Notes: generated by a model from the sequence alone, not told the origin. 64,000 bases of DNA from Cytobacillus oceanisediminis (GCF_003182355.1 NZ_QGTW01000001.1:62001-126000), one strand, 5' to 3'; counted from the stretch's first letter, positions 1-8,107 are shown. Translations and numbers: made by a program.

Positions 1-481
1 AGGAGACCTCTTTGTATTAACTGCAGTTCTTTTGTGGGCAATGTATTCTGTTATTGGGAAGAAATATTCCGGTGTATTGCCAGGGCTTTCGACGTTTTAT
101 GTGACTTCATTCCTTGGCATTTTAATATTAGCGCCCTTAAGTTTGATTGAATACAGGCTCTCTGGTGTTGAACCGGCCTTTTCGATTTTTTCGATTGGGA
201 TTCTGCTGTATGTCGGCTTTCTGGCCTCCATTGTTGCATTCTTATCATGGAATTATGGAGTTTCAATAATTGGAGCTTCTAAAGCAGGTGTTTTTCTAAA
301 TCTTCTACCTGTTTTTGCGACTATTTTTGCGGTTCTATTCACATCAGAATCATTGTATCTATACCAGATAATAGGCGGAGTTATCGTTATTTTCGGTGTA
401 TTGCTTTCGTCCAGGATATCTTTTCGAATTAAAAATAAGAATTTTAAGCAGAACAATATTTCCCCATATAAAGCCCAATAA
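1..481 (+). CDS. EamA/DMT-family transporter, C-terminal part
   Basis: The reading frame is open from the first base, so the gene begins before the window. The visible part has about 149 residues after the first possible start and is almost entirely hydrophobic. I count four to five membrane segments, then a short basic tail ending in KAQ. Phrases such as LLWAMYSVIGKKY near the start and SFLSWNYGVSIIGASKAG in the middle are typical of the second half of EamA (drug/metabolite transporter) proteins, which carry small metabolites or amino acids across the cytoplasmic membrane. The substrate cannot be told. A strong terminator follows 6 bases after the stop, so it ends its transcription unit. Confidence 0.85.
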   Translation, partial: GDLFVLTAVLLWAMYSVIGKKYSGVLPGLSTFYVTSFLGILILAPLSLIEYRLSGVEPAFSIFSIGILLYVGFLASIVAFLSWNYGVSIIGASKAGVFLNLLPVFATIFAVLFTSESLYLYQIIGGVIVIFGVLLSSRISFRIKNKNFKQNNISPYKAQ

Positions 482-486
482 AAAAA

Positions 487-515
487 CTCCCAGCGATTGC
501 TGGGAGCTTTTCTTT
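487..515 (+). terminator. Intrinsic terminator after EamA gene
   Basis: A perfect 8-bp stem (CTCCCAGC at 487-494, GCTGGGAG at 499-506) with a GATT loop is followed by a T-rich run. A-residues on the other side let it also end the small minus-strand gene that stops at 521. Confidence 0.9.
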
Positions 516-520
516 CTATA

Positions 521-649
521 TTACCAATCCTGGGTTCTCTCAAGTAAAATATCGATTTCAACTTGTCTGATCATATAGCCAAGATCTTCTTCTGCAATTT
601 CCGATGTGGATTCCAAAATCTGATCAATATCCATTTGCACCAATCTCAT
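521..649 (-). CDS. Small acidic protein of unknown function (42 aa)
   Basis: The frame has an AGGAGG ribosome site about 7 bases before its ATG and ends just before a bidirectional terminator, so it is well delimited. The product starts MRLVQMDIDQ, contains ESTSEIAEEDLGYMIRQ, and ends LLERTQDW. It is acidic, lacks a membrane segment and is predicted to be mostly helical. I do not recognise the family. Confidence 0.6.
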   Translation of the reverse strand: MRLVQMDIDQILESTSEIAEEDLGYMIRQVEIDILLERTQDW

Positions 650-956
650 AACCAGACCTCCTATTTTAATCAACTTTCTACATAAACAATTTATGTATAT
701 TATCTATTTCCTGCTATACTATTCGAGCAGCACTCAACCGCTATGGGGGTAAGCAAAAAAAATATTTTCATACTTATTACCCGCATCCACTATTTGATAA
801 ACCAATATGCCGAAAAATTTTTATGTAGTAATTGATGCAAAAATGAATTTGTCACGTACCCTTTCCCGTTTAAATAGTATATAGGGACTGAAGTTTAAAA
901 AATCTTTTACAGGGAATAGTTTCACCAACTATAATTCTTGCTAGAAGGTGCTTATA
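650..956. other. Intergenic stretch without visible gene
   Basis: This 307-base AT-rich stretch lies between the divergent small genes at 521-649 and 957-1103. It should hold their promoters, but I see no -35/-10 pair that stands out and no open frame with a ribosome site. Confidence 0.5.
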
Positions 957-1103
957 ATGGATGCCAATTTTGATGATTTTGCAAAAGTTTTGGAGTCTGC
1001 TCTTGATAAAGGGCAATCAGAGAGTCAAATTACGATTCATGAGTTAGTTGATGATATTAAAAACCAGCTAGAGCCACTAATAAATAAAAAAGAAATCGGC
1101 TGA
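957..1103 (+). CDS. Small acidic protein of unknown function (48 aa)
   Basis: A short frame begins with ATG behind an AAGGTG ribosome site (about 944-949). It ends at a TGA lying in the loop of a terminator hairpin. The product starts MDANFDDFAKVLESALDKG and ends INKKEIG. It is acidic and soluble, with a likely two-helix pattern. Size, ribosome site and terminator argue for a real gene. I do not recognise the family and infer no function. Confidence 0.6.
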   Translation: MDANFDDFAKVLESALDKGQSESQITIHELVDDIKNQLEPLINKKEIG

Positions 1104-1121
1104 ACGCCGATTTCTTTTTTT
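1093..1121. terminator. Bidirectional terminator
   Basis: AAATCGGC at 1093-1100 pairs with GCCGATTT at 1106-1113 and is followed by a run of T. It lies between two convergent genes and overlaps the end of each. Confidence 0.9.
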
Positions 1122-1968
1122 ATTTGCTTATAAACATTTGAGTCCAATAAGACCCGTTTTCTGTATATCCAACTCCTATATGAGTGAATGTTCCATTCAG
1201 GATGTTTTTCCGGTGGCCTTCACTGTCCATCCATGCCTGAACGACTTGCTGTGGTGTCTGCTGTCCCATTGCAATATTTTCTCCGGCACTGCTGTAGTTG
1301 ACACCAAAGTCTCTCATCATGTCAAATGGTGAACCATAAGTAGGACTTGTATGTGAAAAATAATTTTTTTGCTGCATATCATTTGATTTTGCCTGTGCCA
1401 CATTACTTAATGGATTACTTGCCTTTAAGGCTGAAAGTCCATTCTTTGTTCGTTGTTCATTCGTTAACTCAATGACTTGTGCTTCAAAATTATTGATTTC
1501 GTCACCTTGTGCTGCAGGTGCCTGTCCAGTTTCATCCCGCGGCGCTGGTGTTGCCGGCTGCTGTCCGGCAATTCCACCCTGGCCGTATGGCTGCTGGTTA
1601 AATTGGTCGGCCCCGGGTTGGCCAGGCGCCATTCCTTGGTCTTGCTGCTCGTTTTCTCCAAATTGGAAAAATGGCAAGCCGCCATCGTTTGTTAATTCGC
1701 TGTGGGGGAATTCCTGGCTAGGCATCGCTGTGCTGTAAGAATTCGGGTCAATGGTCAAATAACCGTTATGGACTCTTTGCACTTCAATTGGAGCCTGTCC
1801 TCGTCTCTCTCTTTCCACATTCGCATTATTTGTGTTGCTTATTTCCTCCAGCTCATTACCCGTTAAATTTCCATTATCCATCCCTTGCTCTGCATTATTA
1901 TTGCATGCTGAAAGCAAAAGTACGAAAAATACACCAATAAGAAAGTTTCTGTTAAAGAGCATCTTCAT
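1120..1968 (-). CDS. CAP/SCP-domain lipoprotein, YkwD-like
   Basis: The N-terminus has a lipoprotein signal with the lipobox LSAC, so the mature protein should be anchored on the outer face of the membrane. A long low-complexity linker rich in Gln, Pro and Gly follows, including a QPYGQGGIAGQQP stretch. The last 120 residues form a CAP domain (cysteine-rich secretory protein/PR1 type), shown by LTNEQRTKNGL, YFSHTSPTYGSPFDMM, AGENIAMG and GHRKNIL. Bacillus YkwD has the same domain; its biochemical role is not settled. I place the start at the fourth codon of the longest frame, because the AAAGGAG site lies only 2 bases from the first ATG but 11 from this one. A second CAP protein is encoded at 57923. 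Confidence 0.88.
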   Translation of the reverse strand: MKMLFNRNFLIGVFFVLLLSACNNNAEQGMDNGNLTGNELEEISNTNNANVERERRGQAPIEVQRVHNGYLTIDPNSYSTAMPSQEFPHSELTNDGGLPFFQFGENEQQDQGMAPGQPGADQFNQQPYGQGGIAGQQPATPAPRDETGQAPAAQGDEINNFEAQVIELTNEQRTKNGLSALKASNPLSNVAQAKSNDMQQKNYFSHTSPTYGSPFDMMRDFGVNYSSAGENIAMGQQTPQQVVQAWMDSEGHRKNILNGTFTHIGVGYTENGSYWTQMFISK

Positions 1969-2127
1969 TTTAAGCATATCTCCTTTAAAATTAATTTTAC
2001 TTTCTTATAATGCGGATTAGTGAAAGAAAATATAGTTGGAAATATAGAGAAAAAGCCTATTTCTCAAGGGGAACTTCAAGTTTTTCGCAGCATATTTTGA
2101 TGGTAAGGAAAAAAGAGGAGTGATATT

Positions 2128-2310
2128 TTGAGGCAATATATTATAACAGGAATGAATGGGGCTTCTTATCAGGGGTTTCCGGAGCTTTCTTTTGGGCTTT
2201 GGCACCAGCCTGTTCACCATGGGTACCCTTTTCATAGCATTTGGCATCCCAGTCATTATTTTGCCCAACATCATAACTATTCTGCACCTGTATGGCAGGG
2301 AAGGCATTAA
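2128..2310 (+). CDS. Possible small His/Tyr/Trp-rich protein (60 aa)
   Basis: A TTG start sits 7 bases after a GAGGAG ribosome site, and the frame ends just before a long hairpin terminator. The product is rich in His, Tyr, Trp, Pro and Gln (for example HQPVHHGYPFHSIWHPSHY), a composition that recalls some spore-coat proteins. That likeness is compositional only. The other forward frames are also partly open here, so the coding frame is not certain. Confidence 0.42.
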   Translation: MRQYIITGMNGASYQGFPELSFGLWHQPVHHGYPFHSIWHPSHYFAQHHNYSAPVWQGRH

Positions 2311-2312
2311 TT

Positions 2313-2358
2313 GCATTAAAAAACGCATGTTACAGTAATTAACATGCGTTTTTAATGC
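2313..2358. terminator. Long bidirectional hairpin terminator
   Basis: Arms of about 19 bases (2313-2332 and 2340-2358, core ACGCATGTTA / TAACATGCGT) flank a 7-base loop, with T runs in both directions. It separates the frame at 2128-2310 from the convergent small gene at 2364-2510. Confidence 0.85.
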
Positions 2359-2363
2359 AATCT

Positions 2364-2510
2364 CTATCCTAGAATGAGCAATACGATCATGATTAAAGAT
2401 GGGATCCCATAATATAAAGCATTTTTCCCAAGCACCTCTTTATCTTGCCTGTCTTCCCAGGTTTTATAAACTGAATTTTGCTCACAATACCATTGACCGT
2501 TGCTTTTCAT
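2364..2510 (-). CDS. Small single-pass membrane protein (48 aa)
   Basis: The product begins MKSNGQWYCEQNSVYKTW, is hydrophilic for about 30 residues, and ends in one membrane segment (IPSLIMIVLLILG). I chose the second in-frame ATG because the AAAGGA ribosome site lies directly against the first one but 8 bases before this one. The gene lies 75 bases downstream of threonine aldolase on the same strand and ends at the shared hairpin, so co-transcription is likely. The family is not recognised. Confidence 0.65.
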   Translation of the reverse strand: MKSNGQWYCEQNSVYKTWEDRQDKEVLGKNALYYGIPSLIMIVLLILG

Positions 2511-2585
2511 TTTCTTCATTCCTTTCTATAAGGATTTTTTGGTCTATACCCTCTTTAGAAAGGATCAAAAGTAAAATTCCTTTTG

Positions 2586-3608
2586 TTAGTTTATGGCCCT
2601 TAGGATGGCTGCAATTGCTTTTTCAATATCGTTTTTTGAAACATCATAATGGGTTACAAAACGTACGGAAGAAGGCCCAAATGTTCCTGCAAGAACACCT
2701 TCAGATTTAATTTTTTCAACAAATTTGGACGAATTCATATTAAGGTCTTTAACATCAGCTACAACAATATTGGTATCCACTTGATTTATGATGTGAATTC
2801 CATTGATTTGGTTAAGCTGTTCAGCAAGAGATTGGGCGTTTTCGTGATCCTCGGCTAAGCGTTCCCTCATTTGCGTTAATGCTACAAGCCCTGGAGCTGC
2901 TATGATACCCGACTGGCGAAGTCCACCACCCAGCCTTTTGCGCCACTTTCTGGCAGAAGCAATAAACTCCCTGCTGCCTGCAAGAATGGAACCAACAGGC
3001 GCACCCAATCCTTTGGATAAACATACTTGAACTGTATCACAATATTGAGTGAGCTCGCTCGCTGGCAGATTTAAAGCGGCAGCTGCATTAAACAATCTTG
3101 CTCCATCAATATGTACAGGAATGTTACTTCCTTTTGCGATTTTATGTATTTCCTTCATATTTTCAATCGGAACTGCAGCACCGCCAGCCCGATTATGGGT
3201 ATTTTCAAGGCAGATAAGTCCTGACTCAGGGTAATGCTGATCCTCTTCTCTTATGGCATATTGAACTTCAGCCGGATCCATCGCTCCTCTCGTTCCTTTT
3301 ATTGTTCTTGTCTGGACACCTGCAAACGCAGAAGCAGCGCCCGTTTCATAGTAAAATATATGGCTTTCTGCTTCAAGTATGATTTCGTTTCCTGGACGGC
3401 AGTGCGTCAAAATCGCTATCTGATTTCCCTGCGTACCGCTTGTTACAAATAAGGAAGCTTCCTTTCCCAAAATTTCAGCAGCTGTTTCCTCCAATTTATT
3501 TATTGTAGGATCCTCACCGTATACATCATCTCCTACTTCAGCATCATAAGCCGCTTTCCTCATTTCTTCTGTTGGCTTTGTTACTGTATCACTTCGTAAG
3601 TCGATCAT
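2586..3608 (-). CDS. ltaE: Low-specificity L-threonine aldolase
   Basis: This 340-residue protein is a PLP-dependent fold-type I aldolase that splits threonine or allo-threonine into glycine and acetaldehyde in the cytoplasm. The start MIDLRSDTVTKPTEEMR is the family's signature N-terminus. Other family marks are GDDVYGEDPTINKLE, LFVTSGTQGNQIA, IHIDGAR-type residues (VHIDGARLFNAA) and the PLP-lysine region VQVCLSKGLGAPVGS. Length and start match the usual enzyme. GAGG lies close before the ATG. The small membrane protein gene follows on the same strand. Confidence 0.93.
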   Translation of the reverse strand: MIDLRSDTVTKPTEEMRKAAYDAEVGDDVYGEDPTINKLEETAAEILGKEASLFVTSGTQGNQIAILTHCRPGNEIILEAESHIFYYETGAASAFAGVQTRTIKGTRGAMDPAEVQYAIREEDQHYPESGLICLENTHNRAGGAAVPIENMKEIHKIAKGSNIPVHIDGARLFNAAAALNLPASELTQYCDTVQVCLSKGLGAPVGSILAGSREFIASARKWRKRLGGGLRQSGIIAAPGLVALTQMRERLAEDHENAQSLAEQLNQINGIHIINQVDTNIVVADVKDLNMNSSKFVEKIKSEGVLAGTFGPSSVRFVTHYDVSKNDIEKAIAAILRAIN

Positions 3609-3689
3609 TTCCTCACCCTGCCATTCATTTTTTTAGTCCATGTTACTTCACTATTCTGTATTTTTCAATAAAAAGGGGTGTTCTGGCAC

Positions 3690-3890
3690 CATGTTGATTG
3701 GAGCAGAATGTGCGAGATCCTCGAAAATGCATTCGAATTTCCTTCGTGCAATGTTTATTCGAGGTTGCTTATTCATGGTCCAGTGGGAGAAGCGAGTCAA
3801 AGGGAGACCCGCAGGCTTAATGCTTGAGGAGCGCCGGACCGCCCTGGGAAAGCTGGTGCCTGGAGCGGAAACCAACAGGCAATGTTAACA
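3690..3890 (+). repeat. Bacillus-type interspersed repeat, copy 1
   Basis: This stretch contains CTCGAAAATGCATTCG, GGGAGACCCGCAGGC, GCCGGACCGCCCTG and GTGCCTGGAGCGGAAACCAAC. These belong to a GC-rich repeat family scattered between genes in many Bacillus genomes. A second, more diverged copy lies at 31840-32030. The 82-codon open frame across it has no good ribosome site and is not counted as a gene. Confidence 0.7.
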
Positions 3891-3897
3891 GAGCTAA

Positions 3898-3931
3898 AAA
3901 AAGAAAGAGCCTTTAGCAAGGCCTTCTATTT
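3898..3931 (-). terminator. Minus-strand terminator
   Basis: Read on the minus strand, GGCCTT pairs with AAGGCT across a short loop and is followed by a T-rich run (TCTTTCTTTTTTT). It implies that something is transcribed leftward from around 4270. Confidence 0.6.
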
Positions 3932-4267
3932 TTGCTTATTCAAGAAATATAAAAACCAGACAGCATGGTTCTGTTCATCCGCTGATGCCTTTTTTAATGG
4001 CTGGATCTGACTTAGACTTATGTTCAGCGATATCCAAATAAAAATCATCGGTATTTTGTTAGTCATGAAACGAAAAATCCAAACCTTCCTTAAATGTTCG
4101 GACATTCTTCTGTCATTTTGGGTTCGTGCTGCTTTGCGGTCAGGTTCATATAAATTTGACTGAATTGCTGAAAATGCTTCATCTCCTCTTTTCTGATCTC
4201 TAATATTTGATCTCCCCTTTTGCTTTGTTAAAAGCTCCCGCTTTTCAACCCCCATCTCAATGTTCAA
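3926..4267 (-). other. Possible decayed minus-strand gene
   Basis: No single frame here looks like a normal protein. One frame is open for 113 codons from a TTG. A second holds a 30-residue peptide (MKHFQQFSQIYMNLTAKQ..., ending EECPNI) directly behind an AGAGGAG site. A third holds protein-like blocks (NVRTFKEGLDFSFHD and TDDFYLDIAEHKSKSDPAIK) broken by stops. The blocks lie in order, end at a leftward terminator and could be pieces of one gene with frameshifts. I do not recognise the family. Confidence 0.3.
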
Positions 4268-4475
4268 AATTTGTTCAAAAATACATTTTTCCTATTAAAC
4301 CCTTGTTATAAAGGTATTTTGACAAAAATATTTAGCAAACTTAAGGATTACATTTATTTCCTTCTTAGTTTTGTCACACCTTTTCATTTTTCTCTATGTT
4401 ATTATCATTTACACAGTGTTAACTAGGTTTAACAAAAGGTTTAATGGCTGTTTGGTTTTTCATCAATATATTTTT
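4268..4475. other. Intergenic region upstream of qox
   Basis: This AT-rich stretch contains no credible open frame. It holds a second TTGACA (about 4319) and short repeated GTTTAAC/GTTAAC motifs near 4418-4435, which could be further promoter or regulator elements. Confidence 0.4.
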
Positions 4476-4505
4476 TTGACATCTTTGTGAAAAACCGCAC
4501 ATTAT
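4476..4505 (+). promoter_or_regulatory. Candidate sigma-A promoter of qoxABCD
   Basis: TTGACA at 4476-4481 is followed after 18 bases by CATTAT at 4500-4505. The qoxA start codon is about 50 bases further on. Confidence 0.5.
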
Positions 4506-4506
4506 A

Positions 4507-4522
4507 TGTGAATTATTTAACA
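4507..4522 (+). promoter_or_regulatory. Candidate Rex (NADH/NAD sensor) site
   Basis: TGTGAATTATTTAACA differs at one position from the palindromic Rex consensus TGTGAA-N4-TTCACA. It would cover the transcription start predicted from the promoter just upstream. Rex control of respiratory oxidases is known in Bacillus; for this operon it is an inference. Confidence 0.35.
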
Positions 4523-4556
4523 ATAGCTTTTTTTAACAAAAGGAGATGAAAATCAG

Positions 4557-5546
4557 ATGAAGAAATTTCTGCTCTCTTTAACAGCCTTATTGCCCCTGCT
4601 GGTCCTTAGCGGATGCAATATGGTTGTGTTCGAACCCCAGGGCCCTGTTGCAAGAAGCATTACTGATTTAATAAACTGGTCCCTGATCTGGATGCTTCTC
4701 GTGGTTGTAGTCGTGTTTGGATTATTTGGCTACATTGTTTGGAAATACCGTGAACGGCCTGAAAATATGGAGTATGAACCGCCGGAGGAACATGGCAGCA
4801 CACTCCTTGAAATTATTTGGACAGGAATTCCGATCTTAATTGTTATCGCCCTAACTATCCCTACAGTTAAAACTCTTTATGCTCTTGAAGAAGTGCCTAA
4901 AGGCTATGAAGAAAAAGAGCCTATTACGATACATGTCACATCCGCTGACTGGAAATGGATTTTCAGTTATCCGGAAGAAGGAATTGAGACGGTTAACTAT
5001 GTCAATATTCCGGAAGATACTCCCGTTTTGTTCAAACTGACATCAGCTAGTACTATGCAGTCATTCTGGGTGCCTGCTTTAGGAGGCCAGAAGTATACGA
5101 TGCCGAAAATGGAAACAGAAATGTATCTAATTGCGGATAACCCTGGGTCCTATGAAGGGCAAAATACAAACTTTAATGGCCGAGGTTATGCGGATATGAA
5201 GTTTGAAGTGCTTGCACAAACCCATGATGAATTTGACCAATGGGTTGATGAAGTAAAAGAAAAAGCTCCAGAATTAACGGAAAAGGAGTATGAGGATCTG
5301 CTCAAGCCTACCCATCTTGGTAGATTGACTTTTTCCAATACTCACCTCTCTTGGGTCAACCACGCCGATCCAGGTTCTAAAGCTTATACAAATCCGGAGC
5401 TTTATAGAGGCCATGGGTATCAAGGTAAGACCTTTGAAGAGGAAGATAATTATAAATCCGAAGAAATCAACGAGAATGATAAACATGGTCATGATGAAAA
5501 TATAGAAAATAATGAAAACCATGGAGGTGGCCATGATGGGCATTAA
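4557..5546 (+). CDS. qoxA: Cytochrome aa3 quinol oxidase subunit II
   Basis: This 329-residue lipoprotein (lipobox LSGC near residue 20) has two N-terminal membrane helices and a cupredoxin-like outer domain. It belongs to the terminal oxidase that passes electrons from menaquinol to oxygen and pumps protons. The outer domain lacks the two-cysteine CuA site of cytochrome c oxidases, and motifs such as TSADWKWIFSYPEEGIETVN and STMQSFWVPALGGQKY fit quinol oxidases. The C-terminus carries an extra acidic and His-rich tail (GHDENIENNENHGGGHDGH) that could bind metal. Its coding sequence also supplies the ribosome site and first codons of qoxB, so the two genes overlap and are probably coupled. 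Confidence 0.95.
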   Translation: MKKFLLSLTALLPLLVLSGCNMVVFEPQGPVARSITDLINWSLIWMLLVVVVVFGLFGYIVWKYRERPENMEYEPPEEHGSTLLEIIWTGIPILIVIALTIPTVKTLYALEEVPKGYEEKEPITIHVTSADWKWIFSYPEEGIETVNYVNIPEDTPVLFKLTSASTMQSFWVPALGGQKYTMPKMETEMYLIADNPGSYEGQNTNFNGRGYADMKFEVLAQTHDEFDQWVDEVKEKAPELTEKEYEDLLKPTHLGRLTFSNTHLSWVNHADPGSKAYTNPELYRGHGYQGKTFEEEDNYKSEEINENDKHGHDENIENNENHGGGHDGH

Positions 5547-7512
5547 ATGGGATGAACTATTAATTACGGGTGACCCTTTAATACTAGGATCACAGATTGC
5601 TATTCTCCTAACGATGATCGGGATCGTTGGCGGGATCACTTATTTAAAAAAATGGAGATGGCTATGGACAGAATGGCTTACAACTGTCGATCATAAAAGA
5701 ATCGGTATTATGTACATTATCGCTGCTGTTTTGATGTTCTTCCGTGGAGGAATTGACGGGCTGATGATGAAAGCCCAAACGGCCAGACCGGAAATGGAAT
5801 TTCTAAATGCACAGCACTACAATGAAGTATTTACCACGCATGGCGTAATCATGATCCTTTTCATGGCAATGCCTCTTTTGATCGGAATAATGAACGTCAT
5901 TATTCCACTGCAAATTGGCGCCAGAGATGTTGCTTTTCCGCAATTGAATGCTTTAAGTTTCTGGTTATTCTTCAGCGGTGCAATGCTGTTTAACATTTCA
6001 TTTGTTATTGGGGGATCCCCTGATGCGGGATGGACTTCGTACTTCCCTCTTGCAGGAAAAGAGTTTAGTCCCAGCATAGCAAATAACTATTATGCAATTG
6101 CCCTGCAGATTGCCGGCATCGGAACGCTGATTTCGGGAATTAACTTCGTGGTAACAATTTTAAAAATGCGGACAAAGGGCATGACTTTAATGAAAATGCC
6201 GATGTTCACATGGACATCATTTATTGCATCAGTAATTATCGTGGCTGCTTTCCCGATCCTTACGGTTGCACTTGCCCTGATGACAACTGACCGACTTTAC
6301 GGAACACATTTCTTTACGGTTTCTGGCGGAGGTATGGATATGCTTTGGGCCAATTTATTTTGGCTTTGGGGACATCCTGAAGTATATATCCTCATCCTTC
6401 CGGCATTTGGTATATATTCAGAGATCTTTGCCACTTTTTCACGTAAATCACTATTTGGCTACAAATCTATGATTCTCTCGATCGTGGCCATTGCTATTTT
6501 AAGTATGGTTGTCTGGGTTCACCATTTTTACACGATGGGTTCAGGCCCCGCGGTTAACTCCATTTTCTCTATTACAACGATGGCGATTGCCGTACCAACC
6601 GGAATAAAAATATTTAACTGGCTATTTACAATGCGAAAAGGCCGGATCAAGATGACAACCCCGATGTTATGGGCTCTAGCCTTTATTCCTTGCTTTATCA
6701 TCGGGGGTGTTACTGGGGTAATGCTAGGAATGGGTGCAGCAGATTTCCAATACCATAACACACTCTTCCTTGTTGCCCACTTCCATTACACCATTATTCC
6801 CGGTGTTGTGTTTGCTGTATTTGCGGCTCTCTACTATTGGTGGCCTAAAATGTTCGGCTTTATGTTGAATGAAAAAATCGGCAAGTGGCATTTCTGGTTA
6901 TTTGTAATTGGTTTCAACGTAACCTTTATGCCAATGTTTTTCCTTGGTTTAGACGGAGCTGTTAGACGCTCTTACACATATTCCGTTGAATCAGGATTTG
7001 CACCATTATTTTTATTATCTGCTATTGGATCAGCTATTTTGGCTCTAGGTTTTGCTGCCTTCTGTTATAACATTTACTGGAGTGCAAGATATGCAGATCG
7101 CAAAATTTCCAGTGATCCATGGGATGCAAGAACACTTGAGTGGTCAACTGCTTCTCCGGTCCAATTCTATAATTTTGCTAAACAGCCGGAAGTAACAACC
7201 CTTGATCCATTCTGGCATATGAAGAAAAAGAATGAAGGCTTAACATTAAAGGATAGCGAGATTGAAGAAATTCACATGCCAAGCAATTCCGGACTCCCTA
7301 TTTTCATGGGTGCAGTATTCAGTGTTGCCGGATTCTTCCTTGTATTTGAATGGCATATTGCAGCCGTCATTGCTGCGATAGGCATAATTGCCGGACTGAT
7401 TATTCGTTCCTTTGATTATGATGAAGGATATCATGTAAAGAAAGATGAGATCAAAAAGATAGAAAGCACTTGGAGAAATGTTGAAGGAGAGGTGCATAAT
7501 GATGTCAGCTAA
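5536..7512 (+). CDS. qoxB: Cytochrome aa3 quinol oxidase subunit I
   Basis: This is the catalytic subunit, about 658 residues with some 14-15 membrane helices, holding low-spin heme a and the heme a3/CuB centre. Seen motifs include the CuB/active-site stretch WGHPEVYILILPAFGIYSE, the HH pair in VWVHHFYTMG, and HFHYTIIPG for the heme ligands. I start it at the second of two adjacent ATGs, 7 bases after GGAGGT; this gives MGIKWDELLITGDPLILG, which fits Bacillus QoxB. The start lies inside qoxA, and the gene overlaps qoxC by 14 bases. Confidence 0.96.
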   Translation: MGIKWDELLITGDPLILGSQIAILLTMIGIVGGITYLKKWRWLWTEWLTTVDHKRIGIMYIIAAVLMFFRGGIDGLMMKAQTARPEMEFLNAQHYNEVFTTHGVIMILFMAMPLLIGIMNVIIPLQIGARDVAFPQLNALSFWLFFSGAMLFNISFVIGGSPDAGWTSYFPLAGKEFSPSIANNYYAIALQIAGIGTLISGINFVVTILKMRTKGMTLMKMPMFTWTSFIASVIIVAAFPILTVALALMTTDRLYGTHFFTVSGGGMDMLWANLFWLWGHPEVYILILPAFGIYSEIFATFSRKSLFGYKSMILSIVAIAILSMVVWVHHFYTMGSGPAVNSIFSITTMAIAVPTGIKIFNWLFTMRKGRIKMTTPMLWALAFIPCFIIGGVTGVMLGMGAADFQYHNTLFLVAHFHYTIIPGVVFAVFAALYYWWPKMFGFMLNEKIGKWHFWLFVIGFNVTFMPMFFLGLDGAVRRSYTYSVESGFAPLFLLSAIGSAILALGFAAFCYNIYWSARYADRKISSDPWDARTLEWSTASPVQFYNFAKQPEVTTLDPFWHMKKKNEGLTLKDSEIEEIHMPSNSGLPIFMGAVFSVAGFFLVFEWHIAAVIAAIGIIAGLIIRSFDYDEGYHVKKDEIKKIESTWRNVEGEVHNDVS

Positions 7513-8107
7513 TGTAGATACAACGCTGCCCCTTGAATACCAAACAGAACAAAACCGCTTGAATATACTCGGTTTTTGGATTTTCCTTGGTGCAGAGATT
7601 ATTCTGTTCGCCACTCTGTTTGGTGTGTACGGAGTCCTTTATGAGCGCTATGCTGGAGGTCCAACACATAAAGATATTTTTGTTATCAAGGATGTAATGA
7701 TACAAACCCTTCTCCTTTTAACGAGCAGCTTTACGATGGGGCTGGCCATCTTTGAAATGCGCCAGCATAATCTGAAAAGGCTGATTACTTGGCTAATAAT
7801 TACACTCGTACTTGGCGCTGGCTTCCTATTCATGGAGATTAACGAATTTATCCATTACGTGCATGAAGGTGCAACAATGCAGACAAGTGCTTTTCTTTCA
7901 AGTCTTTTTGTTCTGCTCGGCACTCATGGTGCGCACGTCACACTTGGTATCGGCTGGGCCATCATGGTCATTATTCAGCTGGCCAAACGAGGACTAACAC
8001 CAGTTACCGCACGCAAAACCTTTATTATTGGTCTGTATTGGCACTTTCTAGATGTAGTATGGATCTTTATTTTCACATTTGTATATTTAAAAGGGTTGGT
8101 GGGCTAA
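7499..8107 (+). CDS. qoxC: Cytochrome aa3 quinol oxidase subunit III
   Basis: This subunit of about 202 residues has five membrane helices and belongs to the heme-copper oxidase subunit III family, which supports the proton-pumping core. YQTEQNRLNILGFWIFLGAE at the N-terminus and GTHGAHVTLGIGWAI and YWHFLDVVWIFIF further on are family marks. An AGGAGAGG site lies 6 bases before the chosen ATG; the next codon is also ATG. The start overlaps the end of qoxB and the stop is followed directly by the ATG of qoxD, so all four subunits should be made in coupled fashion. Confidence 0.95.
   Translation: MMSANVDTTLPLEYQTEQNRLNILGFWIFLGAEIILFATLFGVYGVLYERYAGGPTHKDIFVIKDVMIQTLLLLTSSFTMGLAIFEMRQHNLKRLITWLIITLVLGAGFLFMEINEFIHYVHEGATMQTSAFLSSLFVLLGTHGAHVTLGIGWAIMVIIQLAKRGLTPVTARKTFIIGLYWHFLDVVWIFIFTFVYLKGLVG

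Noticed and set aside
3640..3888. 82-codon plus-strand open frame
   Set aside because: It runs through the interspersed repeat and has no ribosome site; the repeat's own base composition keeps the frame open.
4557..5546. Cytochrome c oxidase subunit II (ctaC)
   Set aside because: The CuA cysteine motif and the cytochrome c domain are absent, and the gene order is that of the quinol oxidase.
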